Assembly: GCA_009835325.1 (NCBI GenBank)
Contig: VXWP01000005.1
Span: 35,436 to 91,241 of the forward strand
From: Gemmatimonadota bacterium
Lineage (GTDB): Bacteria > JAAXHH01
DNA length: 55,806 nt
Direction: 5' to 3'
Shown here: in pieces, positions 20,320 to 29,156 of the stretch
Position numbering within the stretch: position 1 is the stretch's first letter
Layout of the letters: each line of letters starts with the position of its first letter
Translations under genes and position numbers: made by a program
Notes under the pieces: model-generated
Databases searched by the model: none
The model's input: the letters and a program-made list of their open reading frames with translations, nothing else
Told to the model about the DNA's origin: nothing

Positions 20320-21717
20320 ATGCTCAGACTCGAATTCGACCGCGGGACCATCCTGGTGCACGGCGACCGGGACCAGGTGGACGCGCTGTCCCTGCCCGGC
20401 TGCGCGTTCGACCGCCGGGTGGCGCTGCACCGCGCGCCGGCGCGTCATTACCGCGAGATCATCACCCGGCTCAACGACCGGGGCATCCCCCACCAGGACG
20501 ACGCCCGGTCCTACGGGAAGCTGGACTTGTCCTTCCAGTCGGACCGGTCCCCCTTTCCCTACCAGCAGGAGGCCGTGGACGCCTGGTGGAAGGCGGGCGG
20601 ACGGGGCATCGTCGTACTGCCGACCGGCGCGGGCAAGACGTTCGTCGCGCTCATGTGCATGGCCCGCGTCCAGCGCGGCACGCTGGTCGTCGTCCCGACC
20701 ATCGACTTGATGCAGCAGTGGTACGGCGTGATTTCCAGCCAGTTCGACACCGAAGTCGGGCTGATCGGCGGGGGATACAACGACATCGAGCCCGTCTCCG
20801 TGTCCACCTACGATTCCGCGTACCTGCACATGGAGCGGTTCGGCCATCAGTTCGGACTCGTGGTCTTCGACGAATGCCACCACCTGCCCGGCCCCTCCTA
20901 CCTGATGACCGCGGACCTGTCGCTGGCGCCCTACCGACTGGGATTGACCGCCACGCTCGAACGGGAGGACGGGGCGGAACACCTCCTGCGGGACGCGATC
21001 GGCGATACGGTCTACCGCCAGGAGATCCGTTCGCTGAGCGGGGAATATCTTTCCGGATACGAGACCATAAAGATCAGCGTGCGTCTTTCGCCGGAAGAGC
21101 GGGCGGAGTACCAGGAGGCGAGAAACACCTACCGGGCGTTTTTGGACAGCCAGCGGATCGCCCTCTCCGGCCCAGGTGGATGGGTGCGTTTCCTGGCGGC
21201 GACGTCGCGTAGCGAGGAGGGACGGAGGGCTTTCACGGCCTACCGAACCCAGAAGGCCATCGCCCAGGGGTCGCAGGCCAAGCTGCGCGTCCTGGAACGG
21301 CTGATCCGCCAGCACCGCCGCGACCGCATGCTCATTTTCACCAGCGACAACGAAACGGTATACCGGATCTCGCGACGGTTCCTCGTCCCCGCCATCACGC
21401 ACCAGACGAAGGTCAAGGAGCGCCAGGACATCCTGGCGGCGTTCAACGCGGGCAGGTACCCCTTCCTGGTCACGTCCCGCGTGCTGAACGAAGGGGTCGA
21501 CGTCCCCGAAGCCAACGTCGCCGTGGTACTATCCGGCACCGGAAGCGTGAGAGAGCATGTGCAGCGTCTTGGCCGGATCCTGCGCCGCGTCGAGGGGAAG
21601 CACGCATTGCTCTACGAACTGGTGGCCGAGCAGACGGGCGAGGAATACGCGAGTAGCCGGCGAAGGCAGCACAGCGCCTACCGGAAGCCGCCGGCTCAGG
21701 AGAACGCGACATGCTGA
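20320..21717 (+). CDS. XPB/Ssl2-like superfamily 2 DNA helicase
   Basis: A 465-residue SF2 helicase resembling archaeal and bacterial XPB. After an N-terminal damage-recognition-like region (about 1-75) come FPYQQEAVDAWW (Q-motif-like), Walker A PTGAGKT (101-107), DECH (184-187), GLTATLEREDGAE including the XPB RED motif, and the second RecA domain with FTSDNETVYRIS, VLNEGVDVPEA and QRLGRILRR. XPB unwinds DNA in repair and transcription. The next gene overlaps by 7 bp and encodes Bax1, the nuclease that pairs with archaeal XPB, which strongly supports the assignment. Confidence 0.9.
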   Translation: MLRLEFDRGTILVHGDRDQVDALSLPGCAFDRRVALHRAPARHYREIITRLNDRGIPHQDDARSYGKLDLSFQSDRSPFPYQQEAVDAWWKAGGRGIVVLPTGAGKTFVALMCMARVQRGTLVVVPTIDLMQQWYGVISSQFDTEVGLIGGGYNDIEPVSVSTYDSAYLHMERFGHQFGLVVFDECHHLPGPSYLMTADLSLAPYRLGLTATLEREDGAEHLLRDAIGDTVYRQEIRSLSGEYLSGYETIKISVRLSPEERAEYQEARNTYRAFLDSQRIALSGPGGWVRFLAATSRSEEGRRAFTAYRTQKAIAQGSQAKLRVLERLIRQHRRDRMLIFTSDNETVYRISRRFLVPAITHQTKVKERQDILAAFNAGRYPFLVTSRVLNEGVDVPEANVAVVLSGTGSVREHVQRLGRILRRVEGKHALLYELVAEQTGEEYASSRRRQHSAYRKPPAQENATC

Positions 21718-22964
21718 CGGGCGACCTGCTCCGCGTCCGGTTCCGCAAGGGACAGATCCAGCTTCCCTACATCGACGAAGCGAGCGGGGACCACCTGGGC
21801 GTGGCCGAAACGCTGATCCGCGCCTTCGACAGCCATATAGGCGGATCCCGGCAGGAACTCGACGAAGAACTCGCGGATATCACGGGTGCGGGAACGGAAT
21901 TCCTGTTTCATCGCGGCCTGAGCAAGCTGTTGAAGGATCGCTGCACGTTCGCGGCCGCTTCGCCCGTCGACCCGGTGGAACTGCGAAGCGAAATCTTCGA
22001 ATCGGCGGCGGCGGCTTACCGGAATACGGACCAGGTCCGCATCGACCGGGAGGCCGTTCTGGCCGAGGCGGCGAAATCGGCCGGCATCGAAGCAAAGGAG
22101 GTCGACCGGGCCTTCTATGCCGATCTCAAGGCGGCCGAACGGCTGGAGACTTTCAAGTCCTGCACCCCGGAGTGGCTTCTGGGCAGGTACAATGTCGCAC
22201 TGGCCCAGGCCGTCCTGTTCCGGGCGACGGAACTCGACCTGCATGTCGAGGGCGAGACCCCGGCCCGTTACCGCGACCTCTTCCGGAAGCTGAAGTTCTT
22301 CCGGCTGCTCCACGAGATCCGGCAGACCGGTCCGGGGAAATACCACATTCGTATCGACGGCCCCATGGCGCTCTTCAAGTCGTCCCAGCGCTACGGATTG
22401 CAGATCGCCCAGTTTCTTCCCGCGGTTCTGCACTGCGGGAACTGGCGGATCGCCGCTTCCGTGAACTGGGGCGCCAGGCGTCGGGAGGGCGTGTTCAGGC
22501 TGACGCCCGAAACGGGACTCAAACCCATCGGCCCTTCCACGGGCCAGTGGATACCCGATGAGGTGGCCTGGCTCGAAGAACGGTTCGGCCGGCTGAAAAC
22601 GGTCTGGCGCATGACGGCCGGATCGGAAATCATCGACCTCGGAGGGCAGGGCGTACTGGTTCCCGACTACGTTTTCACCCATCCGGCCGCAGGGACGAAA
22701 GTGTACCTGGATTTCCTCGGTTTCTGGCGTTCCGCGGCGGTCCGGACGCGTCTCGACCTGCTCAGGCGCCACGGCCCTCCCAACCTGATCCTGGCGATTT
22801 CCGACGATCTCGCCGTGGACGACGAATCCTCGTCGGGGCTGCCGGGTGAGGTGTACAGATTCCGGCGGACTCCCGTGGCCCGCGACATCCTCGGAATCCT
22901 CGACGCCATGACGGCGAAGACCCCCGGAGAATCTCCGGCGACGCTGGATCTGTTCGATCACTGA
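21711..22964 (+). CDS. Bax1-type (DUF790) nuclease, partner of XPB
   Basis: A 417-residue protein with the DUF790 N-terminus MLTGDLLRVRFRKGQIQLPYID, the HRGLSKLLKDRCTF segment, and a C-terminal nuclease-like domain with VLVPDYVFTHPAAGTKVYLDFLGFWR, where Asp and Asp/Phe-rich strands fit a PD-(D/E)xK-type fold. Archaeal Bax1 binds XPB and cuts DNA at bubbles, acting like XPG in excision repair. Its ATG lies inside the end of the helicase gene (ATGCTGA overlap), so the two are probably made in equal amounts. No photolyase or Uvr genes are nearby. Confidence 0.88.
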   Translation: MLTGDLLRVRFRKGQIQLPYIDEASGDHLGVAETLIRAFDSHIGGSRQELDEELADITGAGTEFLFHRGLSKLLKDRCTFAAASPVDPVELRSEIFESAAAAYRNTDQVRIDREAVLAEAAKSAGIEAKEVDRAFYADLKAAERLETFKSCTPEWLLGRYNVALAQAVLFRATELDLHVEGETPARYRDLFRKLKFFRLLHEIRQTGPGKYHIRIDGPMALFKSSQRYGLQIAQFLPAVLHCGNWRIAASVNWGARRREGVFRLTPETGLKPIGPSTGQWIPDEVAWLEERFGRLKTVWRMTAGSEIIDLGGQGVLVPDYVFTHPAAGTKVYLDFLGFWRSAAVRTRLDLLRRHGPPNLILAISDDLAVDDESSSGLPGEVYRFRRTPVARDILGILDAMTAKTPGESPATLDLFDH

Positions 22965-23011
22965 GAAGCGGCATAAATGGGTTGATTTGAACGTCCGCCG
23001 TGCCATAGGTT

Positions 23012-25789
23012 ATGGCCATGTCCTCCCCTCCTTCCACTTCCGTCACATCGTCATGGATTACCCGGGGTTTCGAGGCCTTCCGCCGGGGCGCCTTCAGCAA
23101 TGGCGGCCAGAATCTCTATGTGTCGCGGGCGGGGGTGCTGCAACGCATCCACCAGTTCGACCTGGACCGCGACGGCTACGTAGATCTCGTCTTCTGCAAC
23201 AGCCAGAACCACGGTGAAAAACCTCCGGTCACCGTGTACCATGATGTATTCGGACGGACCACTTCCCGGTTCCTGCCGTCCGACGGGGCAAGAACGGGGG
23301 TCGTCGCCGACCTGAACGGGGATGGATACGACGACCTGGTCGTTGGCATGTTCTACAACGGTATCCGGCGGGATCTCAACGCGTTCCTTTACTACGGCGG
23401 TCCGGACGGACTCGGTGAAAGGCGTGTGCAGTACCTGCCCGCGCCTTGCTGCACTTCGGTGGCCGCGGGGGATTTTGACGGCGACGGCAGGCCGGATCTG
23501 GCCTTCGTTTCCGGCGGCAGGCTGCGGCTGTTTCCTCAGACGGCGCTGGGATTCGAGCCGAAGGGCTACCGGGACCTGGATATCGAGGCGGACCAGGCCG
23601 CATCCTGCGACGTGGACGGCGACGGGTTCGCCGACCTGGTCATCCGGACCGCCCGGGGGAATGTCCGGGTATACTGGGGCGGCCCGGACGGAATCGTGCC
23701 GGAACGATCATCCGACGTCCCCGTCGATACCGACCCGCCGGATAAATCGGACCAGGCGGACCAGGCGGACCAGGCGGACCAGGCGGACCAGGCGGACCAG
23801 GACCTCGATGGCTATCCCGAAGAGGTCGATCCCGCTGTCCCGCTGGTCTCCGTGCTCCGGGTCCGGGGTGTGCCCCATGTATTCGTCGCGCGGACCGATG
23901 CGGTCTTTCTCGTGCCCTTCGAAGGGGGACGGGCGGCCGGGACGCCGGTCCGGCTTTCCTGCCGGAACGCCTTCGCCGCCGCCTCGGGCGACCTGGCCGG
24001 GGACGGACGTTGCGACCTGGTCGTGGCCTGCCGGGACCGCCACGACGGGGAGGAGTGTTCGTGGCTGTACCACGGCGGGGACGAGGACAGGTACAGCGAT
24101 CAAAACAGGACGGCGATCCCCAGCCGTTACGCCTGCGATGCGGCGGTCGGGGATCTGGACGGGGATGGCAGGTCCGAGATCGTGATCTGTCAGACCCATA
24201 CGCCGGAAAGCTATACATCGGAATCCCTGGCGTACCGCTGGGGCCGGGACGGGCTGGCGCCGCCGCGCGTCCTCGAGACCCATGACGCCCGGCGGGTGCT
24301 GCTGGTCCGCATGGCCCGCGCATCGGACGATCCCCTTCCTCAGGCCGTTTTCATCAACCAGTTCAGCCGGAACCTGAGGGGCGACATCCCCGTCTGCGTC
24401 TATCACGGCGGTCCCGACGGGTTTGACGCGGAACGCCGCCAGGAAGTACCGGGGTGGGGCGCGGTGGAAGCGCTCCGATGCGACCTGAACGACGACGGGA
24501 TGCCCGATCTGATCCTGGCCAACGCCTCAGAGAACTCGGTCCGCCAGGATCCGGGGTCCTACGTGTATTACAACGGGGAAGGGCGATTCGGAAGCGAACC
24601 GGACGTGCGCCTGCCGACCGTGCGGGCCCACGGGGTCTGTTGCGCGGACCTGGACCGGGACGGATACCTGGACCTCGTCTTCTGCGGTTTCGATAATCCG
24701 GATATCGTCATCTTCTACGGCGGACAAGACGGCTTCGACGCCGGCCGAACGGAGCGCATCCGGCTCGAATACGAGGGCGTCGTGTACAAGGATCCGCGCT
24801 GGATCTTCCTCGTCGACCTGAACGGCGACGGCTGGCTCGATCTGGTCGTGCCGCAGATCGCCGACGACTACAGCTTCATCCTCTGGGGCGGGCCGGAAGG
24901 CTTCAGCATGGACCGGTGCCAGGCGCTTTCCGTGTGGCACGCCGCCTGCGCCCGGGCGGCGGACCTCAGCGGGAACGGGTATCCCGACCTGGTCATCGGC
25001 GGACACGAGCCGTCGATCGGGGCGCCCCACGACTCCTTCGTGCACATCTACTGGAACGGTCCCGACGGGCTACGCGAGGACCGCCGCACCCTCCTGCCGT
25101 CCAACGCGGTGAACGCCATGTCCATCATGGATTTCAACGGCGACGGCCTGCTCGACCTCTTCGTCTGCTCCTACCACGACAACCGCGTGCGGGACATCGA
25201 TTCCTACATCTACTGGAACCGTGCCGGCCGGGGATTCTCCGCCGACGACCGCACCCGGCTATTCACCCATTCCGCGTCGGGCTGCGTGGCCGCGGACTTC
25301 GACGGTGACGGCCGCGTCGACCTCGCCATCGCCTATCACAAGGTCGAGGGCGACCACGTCGGCCATTCCGCCGTCTGGTGGAACGGTCCCGGTGGGTTCG
25401 ACGCCAGGCGGGTCACCCGGCTGCCCACGACAGGTCCCCACGGCATGACCGCCGTGCAGACGGGCGACATGTTGGACGCGGGTCCGGAAGAATACTATGT
25501 CTCGGCGCCGCACGAGATACCCCGGGGACAGGCTGTGACCGGTATCGACTGGGAGGCGGAATACGGACCGGGCACCTGGGTGCACGCCCAGGTCCGGTGG
25601 GCGGACTCGGAGGAGGCGCTGGCACGATCGGCATGGCTTGGCACCGGGGGAGCAGGCACCTGGTACGAAACACCCCAGCCGGTGCGAGCCGCGGGCGCGG
25701 GACCATGGGTCCAGTACCGGCTTGCGTTGGGTGCGAAAAACGGAGGAAGCACCCCGAGGGTCACGGAAGTCCGGCTGGAAACGGGCTGA
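23012..25789 (+). CDS. FG-GAP/VCBS beta-propeller repeat protein
   Basis: A 925-residue protein built of about a dozen FG-GAP/VCBS blades, each with a calcium loop such as DLDRDGYVDLVF, DLNGDGYDDLVV, DFDGDGRPDLAF, DVDGDGFADLVI, DLDGDGRSEIVI, DLNDDGMPDLIL and DFNGDGLLDLFV, and a YYGGPDG-type turn. This implies two propellers. After about residue 820 a small beta domain follows (TGIDWEAEYGPGTWVHAQVRW). Residues about 244-264 are a (Asp-Gln-Ala) run coded by perfect 9-bp repeats. No signal peptide or SD is visible at this ATG, so the start and location are uncertain. Such proteins usually bind carbohydrates or protein partners. Confidence 0.85.
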   Translation: MAMSSPPSTSVTSSWITRGFEAFRRGAFSNGGQNLYVSRAGVLQRIHQFDLDRDGYVDLVFCNSQNHGEKPPVTVYHDVFGRTTSRFLPSDGARTGVVADLNGDGYDDLVVGMFYNGIRRDLNAFLYYGGPDGLGERRVQYLPAPCCTSVAAGDFDGDGRPDLAFVSGGRLRLFPQTALGFEPKGYRDLDIEADQAASCDVDGDGFADLVIRTARGNVRVYWGGPDGIVPERSSDVPVDTDPPDKSDQADQADQADQADQADQDLDGYPEEVDPAVPLVSVLRVRGVPHVFVARTDAVFLVPFEGGRAAGTPVRLSCRNAFAAASGDLAGDGRCDLVVACRDRHDGEECSWLYHGGDEDRYSDQNRTAIPSRYACDAAVGDLDGDGRSEIVICQTHTPESYTSESLAYRWGRDGLAPPRVLETHDARRVLLVRMARASDDPLPQAVFINQFSRNLRGDIPVCVYHGGPDGFDAERRQEVPGWGAVEALRCDLNDDGMPDLILANASENSVRQDPGSYVYYNGEGRFGSEPDVRLPTVRAHGVCCADLDRDGYLDLVFCGFDNPDIVIFYGGQDGFDAGRTERIRLEYEGVVYKDPRWIFLVDLNGDGWLDLVVPQIADDYSFILWGGPEGFSMDRCQALSVWHAACARAADLSGNGYPDLVIGGHEPSIGAPHDSFVHIYWNGPDGLREDRRTLLPSNAVNAMSIMDFNGDGLLDLFVCSYHDNRVRDIDSYIYWNRAGRGFSADDRTRLFTHSASGCVAADFDGDGRVDLAIAYHKVEGDHVGHSAVWWNGPGGFDARRVTRLPTTGPHGMTAVQTGDMLDAGPEEYYVSAPHEIPRGQAVTGIDWEAEYGPGTWVHAQVRWADSEEALARSAWLGTGGAGTWYETPQPVRAAGAGPWVQYRLALGAKNGGSTPRVTEVRLETG
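23741..23803 (+). repeat. 9-bp tandem repeats inside the FG-GAP gene
   Basis: Five perfect copies of GACCAGGCG in a row (23750-23794), flanked by GATAAATCG and GACCAGGAC. They encode Asp-Gln-Ala units and keep the reading frame. Confidence 0.9.
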
Positions 25790-25827
25790 CAGACCGGGTC
25801 GGCGGATGGATCACCGGAGAACAGGGC

Positions 25828-26688
25828 ATGCGCAAGGCGTCGGAAGTTTTCGATGAGATTCAACGCTGGGCGGAAGCGGACGATCAGATCAGGGGACTGG
25901 TCCTGTCGAGTGGCCGGGTCGATGGAAACGATACGGTCGATCTGTTGTCGGACTACGACGTGATCGTGTACGTCAGGGATCAGGAGCCGTACAAGCGGGA
26001 CGATCACTGGCTGGAAGCGTTCGGATCCGTGATGACGCGCTCGCCACCCTCGCCAACCTTGTTTGATGATGGCAGGATAGGCCGCATGGTGATCTATGAC
26101 GATGGCATCCGGATCGACTGGAGCGTTGCGGACGCCGAATCCATGCACGACCTCAACGGCGAGCCCGAACCTTACCGGGTGCTGCTGGACAAGGACCGGA
26201 TTGTAAAGAACCCCATACTGCCCTATCACAGCGCCTACCACGTTCAAAGACCTTCAAAGGACGAATATGACGAACTGGTGGCCGATTTCTGGTGGGACAT
26301 CATCTACGTGGCCAAGGCCCTGTGGCGCGATGAGCTCTACTGGGCAAAGCACATGAACAGAAAGGTCCATTCCCCCTTTCTTGAAAAAGTCATCGAATGG
26401 CATATCGGCATGAAAAACGACTGGTCGGTTACGACCAACAAACACGGCCGCTGGTTCAAGCGTTACCTGGACCCCGGGACATGGGCGGAAATCGAATCCA
26501 CGTATTCGGGTGCGGACCCGGATCAGAACTGGGATGCCCTGTTCAATGCGACCCGGCTGTTCCGGAGGCTTGCCGTCACCGTCGCCGACGGAATGGGTTT
26601 CGACTATCCTCATGAAACCGACCGGCGCGTCACGGCGTACATGGGGAAGATCAGGCGGCTGGACCGGGACGCCGAGGATTTCGTGTGA
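25828..26688 (+). CDS. Aminoglycoside 6-adenylyltransferase (AadS/ANT(6))-like nucleotidyltransferase
   Basis: A 286-residue protein resembling streptomycin adenylyltransferases. The N-terminal nucleotidyltransferase core reads IRGLVLSSGRVDGNDTVDLLSDYDVIVYV, with the catalytic Asp pair in SDYDV, and RMVIYDDGIRIDWSVAD supplies the third carboxylate. The C-terminal helical domain (FWWDIIYVAKALWRDELYWAKHMNR) is the family's substrate domain. Chromosomal homologues often have no proven antibiotic role. The ATG at 25828 is chosen because GGAGAACAGGG precedes it and it follows the FG-GAP stop; the open frame upstream overlaps that gene. ALDH7 starts 23 bp after its stop. Confidence 0.82.
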   Translation: MRKASEVFDEIQRWAEADDQIRGLVLSSGRVDGNDTVDLLSDYDVIVYVRDQEPYKRDDHWLEAFGSVMTRSPPSPTLFDDGRIGRMVIYDDGIRIDWSVADAESMHDLNGEPEPYRVLLDKDRIVKNPILPYHSAYHVQRPSKDEYDELVADFWWDIIYVAKALWRDELYWAKHMNRKVHSPFLEKVIEWHIGMKNDWSVTTNKHGRWFKRYLDPGTWAEIESTYSGADPDQNWDALFNATRLFRRLAVTVADGMGFDYPHETDRRVTAYMGKIRRLDRDAEDFV

Positions 26689-26711
26689 ACCCAAACACTG
26701 GAGTATCGAAG

Positions 26712-28250
26712 ATGAAGGCACTGCTTGAGAAACTGAACATCGAAGCCTTGAACGCCGGGGCCTGTACGGGGATGGACGGCTGGATACACGGGGAGGGACC
26801 GATCCTGACGTCGTACAACCCGACGACCGGCGATCCGATCGCGGGCGTTCGGCAGGCGACGCCCGAGGTCTATGACCGGGTGATCGAACACGCCCGCGCC
26901 ACTTTCGATACCTGGCGAGCGCTGCCCGCGCCGAAGCGGGGCGACATGGTCAGGGACCTGGGCAACATCCTGCGGGAGTACAAGGAACCGCTGGGTGAAC
27001 TCGTCTCCCTGGAGATGGGGAAGATCCGCGTGGAGGGCATGGGGGAAGTCCAGGAGATGATCGACATCTGCGATTTCGCCGTGGGACTTTCCCGCCAGTT
27101 GTATGGACTGACCATCGCGAGCGAGCGGCCGAGTCACCGCATGAGCGAGCAGTGGCACCCCCTGGGCGTGATCGGCATCATCACCGCCTTCAATTTCCCC
27201 GTGGCGGTCTGGTCGTGGAATGCTTCCCTGGCCTCGGTGTGCGGCGACGTCACCGTATGGAAGCCGAGCGGGCAGACGCCGTTGACGGCCGTGGCCACGC
27301 AGCACCTGTGCAACCGGGTCATGGCCGACCATGGCGTGGACGGCGTGTTCAACCTGGCCATCGGCCGCGGCAGCGACGTGGGCAATTTCATCCTCGATGA
27401 CGAACGCATCCCGCTCGTATCCTTCACGGGTTCGACCGCGACGGGCAGGACCGTGGCCGCACGGGTCGCTTCCCGGTTCGGCCGCAGCATACTGGAGCTG
27501 GGCGGCAACAACGCGATCGTCGTCACCGAGCACGCCGACCTCGAGCTGGCCGTGCCCGGCATCGTCTTCGGCGCCGTGGGTACGGCGGGACAGCGGTGCA
27601 CTTCGACGCGCCGCATCATCGGGCACAAGCGCATGACGTCGACGCTGGTCGATCGATTGGCCCACGCCTATGCGCAGGTGCCGATGGGAGACCCTATCGA
27701 CGACGGTACGCTCATGGGACCGCTGGTCACGGCCGATGCGGTGGACGACATGATGCAGGCCATAGAGCAGGCGAAGGCCGAGGGCGGCGAGGTCGTCATC
27801 GGCGGGAAACACCGACCGGACCTGGGACCGAACTTCGTCGAACCGACGATCATACGCATGCCCGCACAGTCGGCTATCGTGAAACAGGAGACCTTCGCCC
27901 CGATTCTGTACATCCTGGAGTATGAAACCCTGGACGAGGCCATCGACCTCCACAACGACGTGCCCCAGGGGCTTTCCAGCGCGATCTTCACCGACAGCCT
28001 GCGCGAGGCGGAGCGGTTTCTCTCCGCGACGGGATCGGACTGCGGCATCGCGAACGTGAACATCGGCACGTCGGGCGCCGAAATCGGCGGGGCCTTCGGC
28101 GGCGAGAAGGAAACGGGCGGCGGCCGCGAATCGGGCTCGGACGCCTGGAAAGCCTACATGCGCCGCCAGACCAATACCGTCAACTGGTCCACCGATCTCC
28201 CGCTGGCCCAGGGAATCGAATTCGACACCGGCGGAGCGGACGGTGACTGA
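26712..28250 (+). CDS. ALDH7-family alpha-aminoadipate semialdehyde dehydrogenase
   Basis: Oxidises 2-aminoadipate 6-semialdehyde to 2-aminoadipate with NAD(P)+, the step shared by lysine and hydroxylysine breakdown. The 512-residue protein has VIGIITAFNFPVAVWSW (cofactor fold), FTGSTATGR, the general base Glu262 in LELGGNNAI, and the nucleophile Cys296 in GTAGQRCTSTRR. The C-terminal NVNIGTSGAEIGGAFGGEK and TGGGRESGSDAWKAYMRRQTN are characteristic of ALDH7 (antiquitin). Start 26712 is preferred (GGAG 8 bp upstream) to a GTG at 26685 that overlaps aadS. It precedes a PhyH gene and faces the kinase/phospho-lyase fusion whose predicted product is its substrate. Confidence 0.92.
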   Translation: MKALLEKLNIEALNAGACTGMDGWIHGEGPILTSYNPTTGDPIAGVRQATPEVYDRVIEHARATFDTWRALPAPKRGDMVRDLGNILREYKEPLGELVSLEMGKIRVEGMGEVQEMIDICDFAVGLSRQLYGLTIASERPSHRMSEQWHPLGVIGIITAFNFPVAVWSWNASLASVCGDVTVWKPSGQTPLTAVATQHLCNRVMADHGVDGVFNLAIGRGSDVGNFILDDERIPLVSFTGSTATGRTVAARVASRFGRSILELGGNNAIVVTEHADLELAVPGIVFGAVGTAGQRCTSTRRIIGHKRMTSTLVDRLAHAYAQVPMGDPIDDGTLMGPLVTADAVDDMMQAIEQAKAEGGEVVIGGKHRPDLGPNFVEPTIIRMPAQSAIVKQETFAPILYILEYETLDEAIDLHNDVPQGLSSAIFTDSLREAERFLSATGSDCGIANVNIGTSGAEIGGAFGGEKETGGGRESGSDAWKAYMRRQTNTVNWSTDLPLAQGIEFDTGGADGD

Positions 28251-28286
28251 CCCCGCTTCTCAAATCAATCACAGGGAGGAATACGC

Positions 28287-29156
28287 ATGTCATCCAACGG
28301 AGCGTTTATCATCGACAAGAACCTGGGCGCGCGCCTGGATGAGACCCAGGCCGATCTGACCAGGGTGAACGCCGACGGCCGGGACGTGGTCCCGCCGACA
28401 GACGAAGAGAAGTACCTGTTCGACAAGGACGGCTGGCTCTTGATCCCCGGGGTGCTTTCCGAAGCCGAATGTGAGGAGATGCGGGCGTTCTGCCTGCAGC
28501 TGCACCATGATCCGGAATCCATACCTGAACGGGAGCGGTCGGCGCTCGGCGGTCCGCTGCAAAGCCTGACGGATCATCCGCGGGTGGTGGGGTTCATGAA
28601 CGAATTCCTGGCCTATCCCGGCCTGTCCAACCAGATCTGCTACGGTTTCAGGCAGGAATCGGCCACTCTGTTCTACCGGGAAGCCGGCGACGGCGAGTTC
28701 GGGCCCCACAACGGGAACGGCATGCTGCGGCTCCCCGGCGACTCCCATCTCTACCACTGCATTCCCGGGAAGGCCAACTCCGCGCTGACCCGGGTGGTCT
28801 GGGAGTTGAACCCGGTGGAGGAGGGGAACGGCACGCTCCTGGTAACCGGCAGCCACAAGTCCGTCTTTCCCACGCCGTCCTCCATCCAGTCACCGGATTC
28901 GCCGCTCTGGGATACATATACCTGTCCGGCTGGATCGCTGATGTTCTTCACCGAGGCCCTGACGCACAGCGGAAGGCCGTGGGTCAGCGAGAAGTATCCG
29001 CGCGTCGCCATTTTCAGTTGCTACAACTCCGTAAACTCCAGGTGGCACAACTGGGATCCCCATCCGGAGCTGCTCGCCTCCATGCCGCCCCTGCGCCAGA
29101 CGCTCTACCGCGGCGTCTACGCGGGGAACAATCTGGTGGGAGGCGTGATGCTATAG
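28287..29156 (+). CDS. PhyH-family protein with HxG in place of the HxD iron motif
   Basis: A 289-residue PhyH-like oxygenase. The N-terminal part has YLFDKDGWLLIPGVLSEAEC, and the C-terminal half TRVVWELNPVEEGNGTLLVTGSHKS and FFTEALTHSGRPW, with the distal His227 and a following Arg. At the place where PhyH enzymes carry His-x-Asp the sequence reads GPHNGNG (His141-Asn142-Gly143), so the carboxylate ligand seems missing. Relatives with His-Gly-Gly at this site are, from memory, common in marine bacteria, and iron halogenases also lack this Asp. The SD GGGAGG is strong. The stop codon abuts that of the convergent fusion gene. Confidence 0.85.
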   Translation: MSSNGAFIIDKNLGARLDETQADLTRVNADGRDVVPPTDEEKYLFDKDGWLLIPGVLSEAECEEMRAFCLQLHHDPESIPERERSALGGPLQSLTDHPRVVGFMNEFLAYPGLSNQICYGFRQESATLFYREAGDGEFGPHNGNGMLRLPGDSHLYHCIPGKANSALTRVVWELNPVEEGNGTLLVTGSHKSVFPTPSSIQSPDSPLWDTYTCPAGSLMFFTEALTHSGRPWVSEKYPRVAIFSCYNSVNSRWHNWDPHPELLASMPPLRQTLYRGVYAGNNLVGGVML

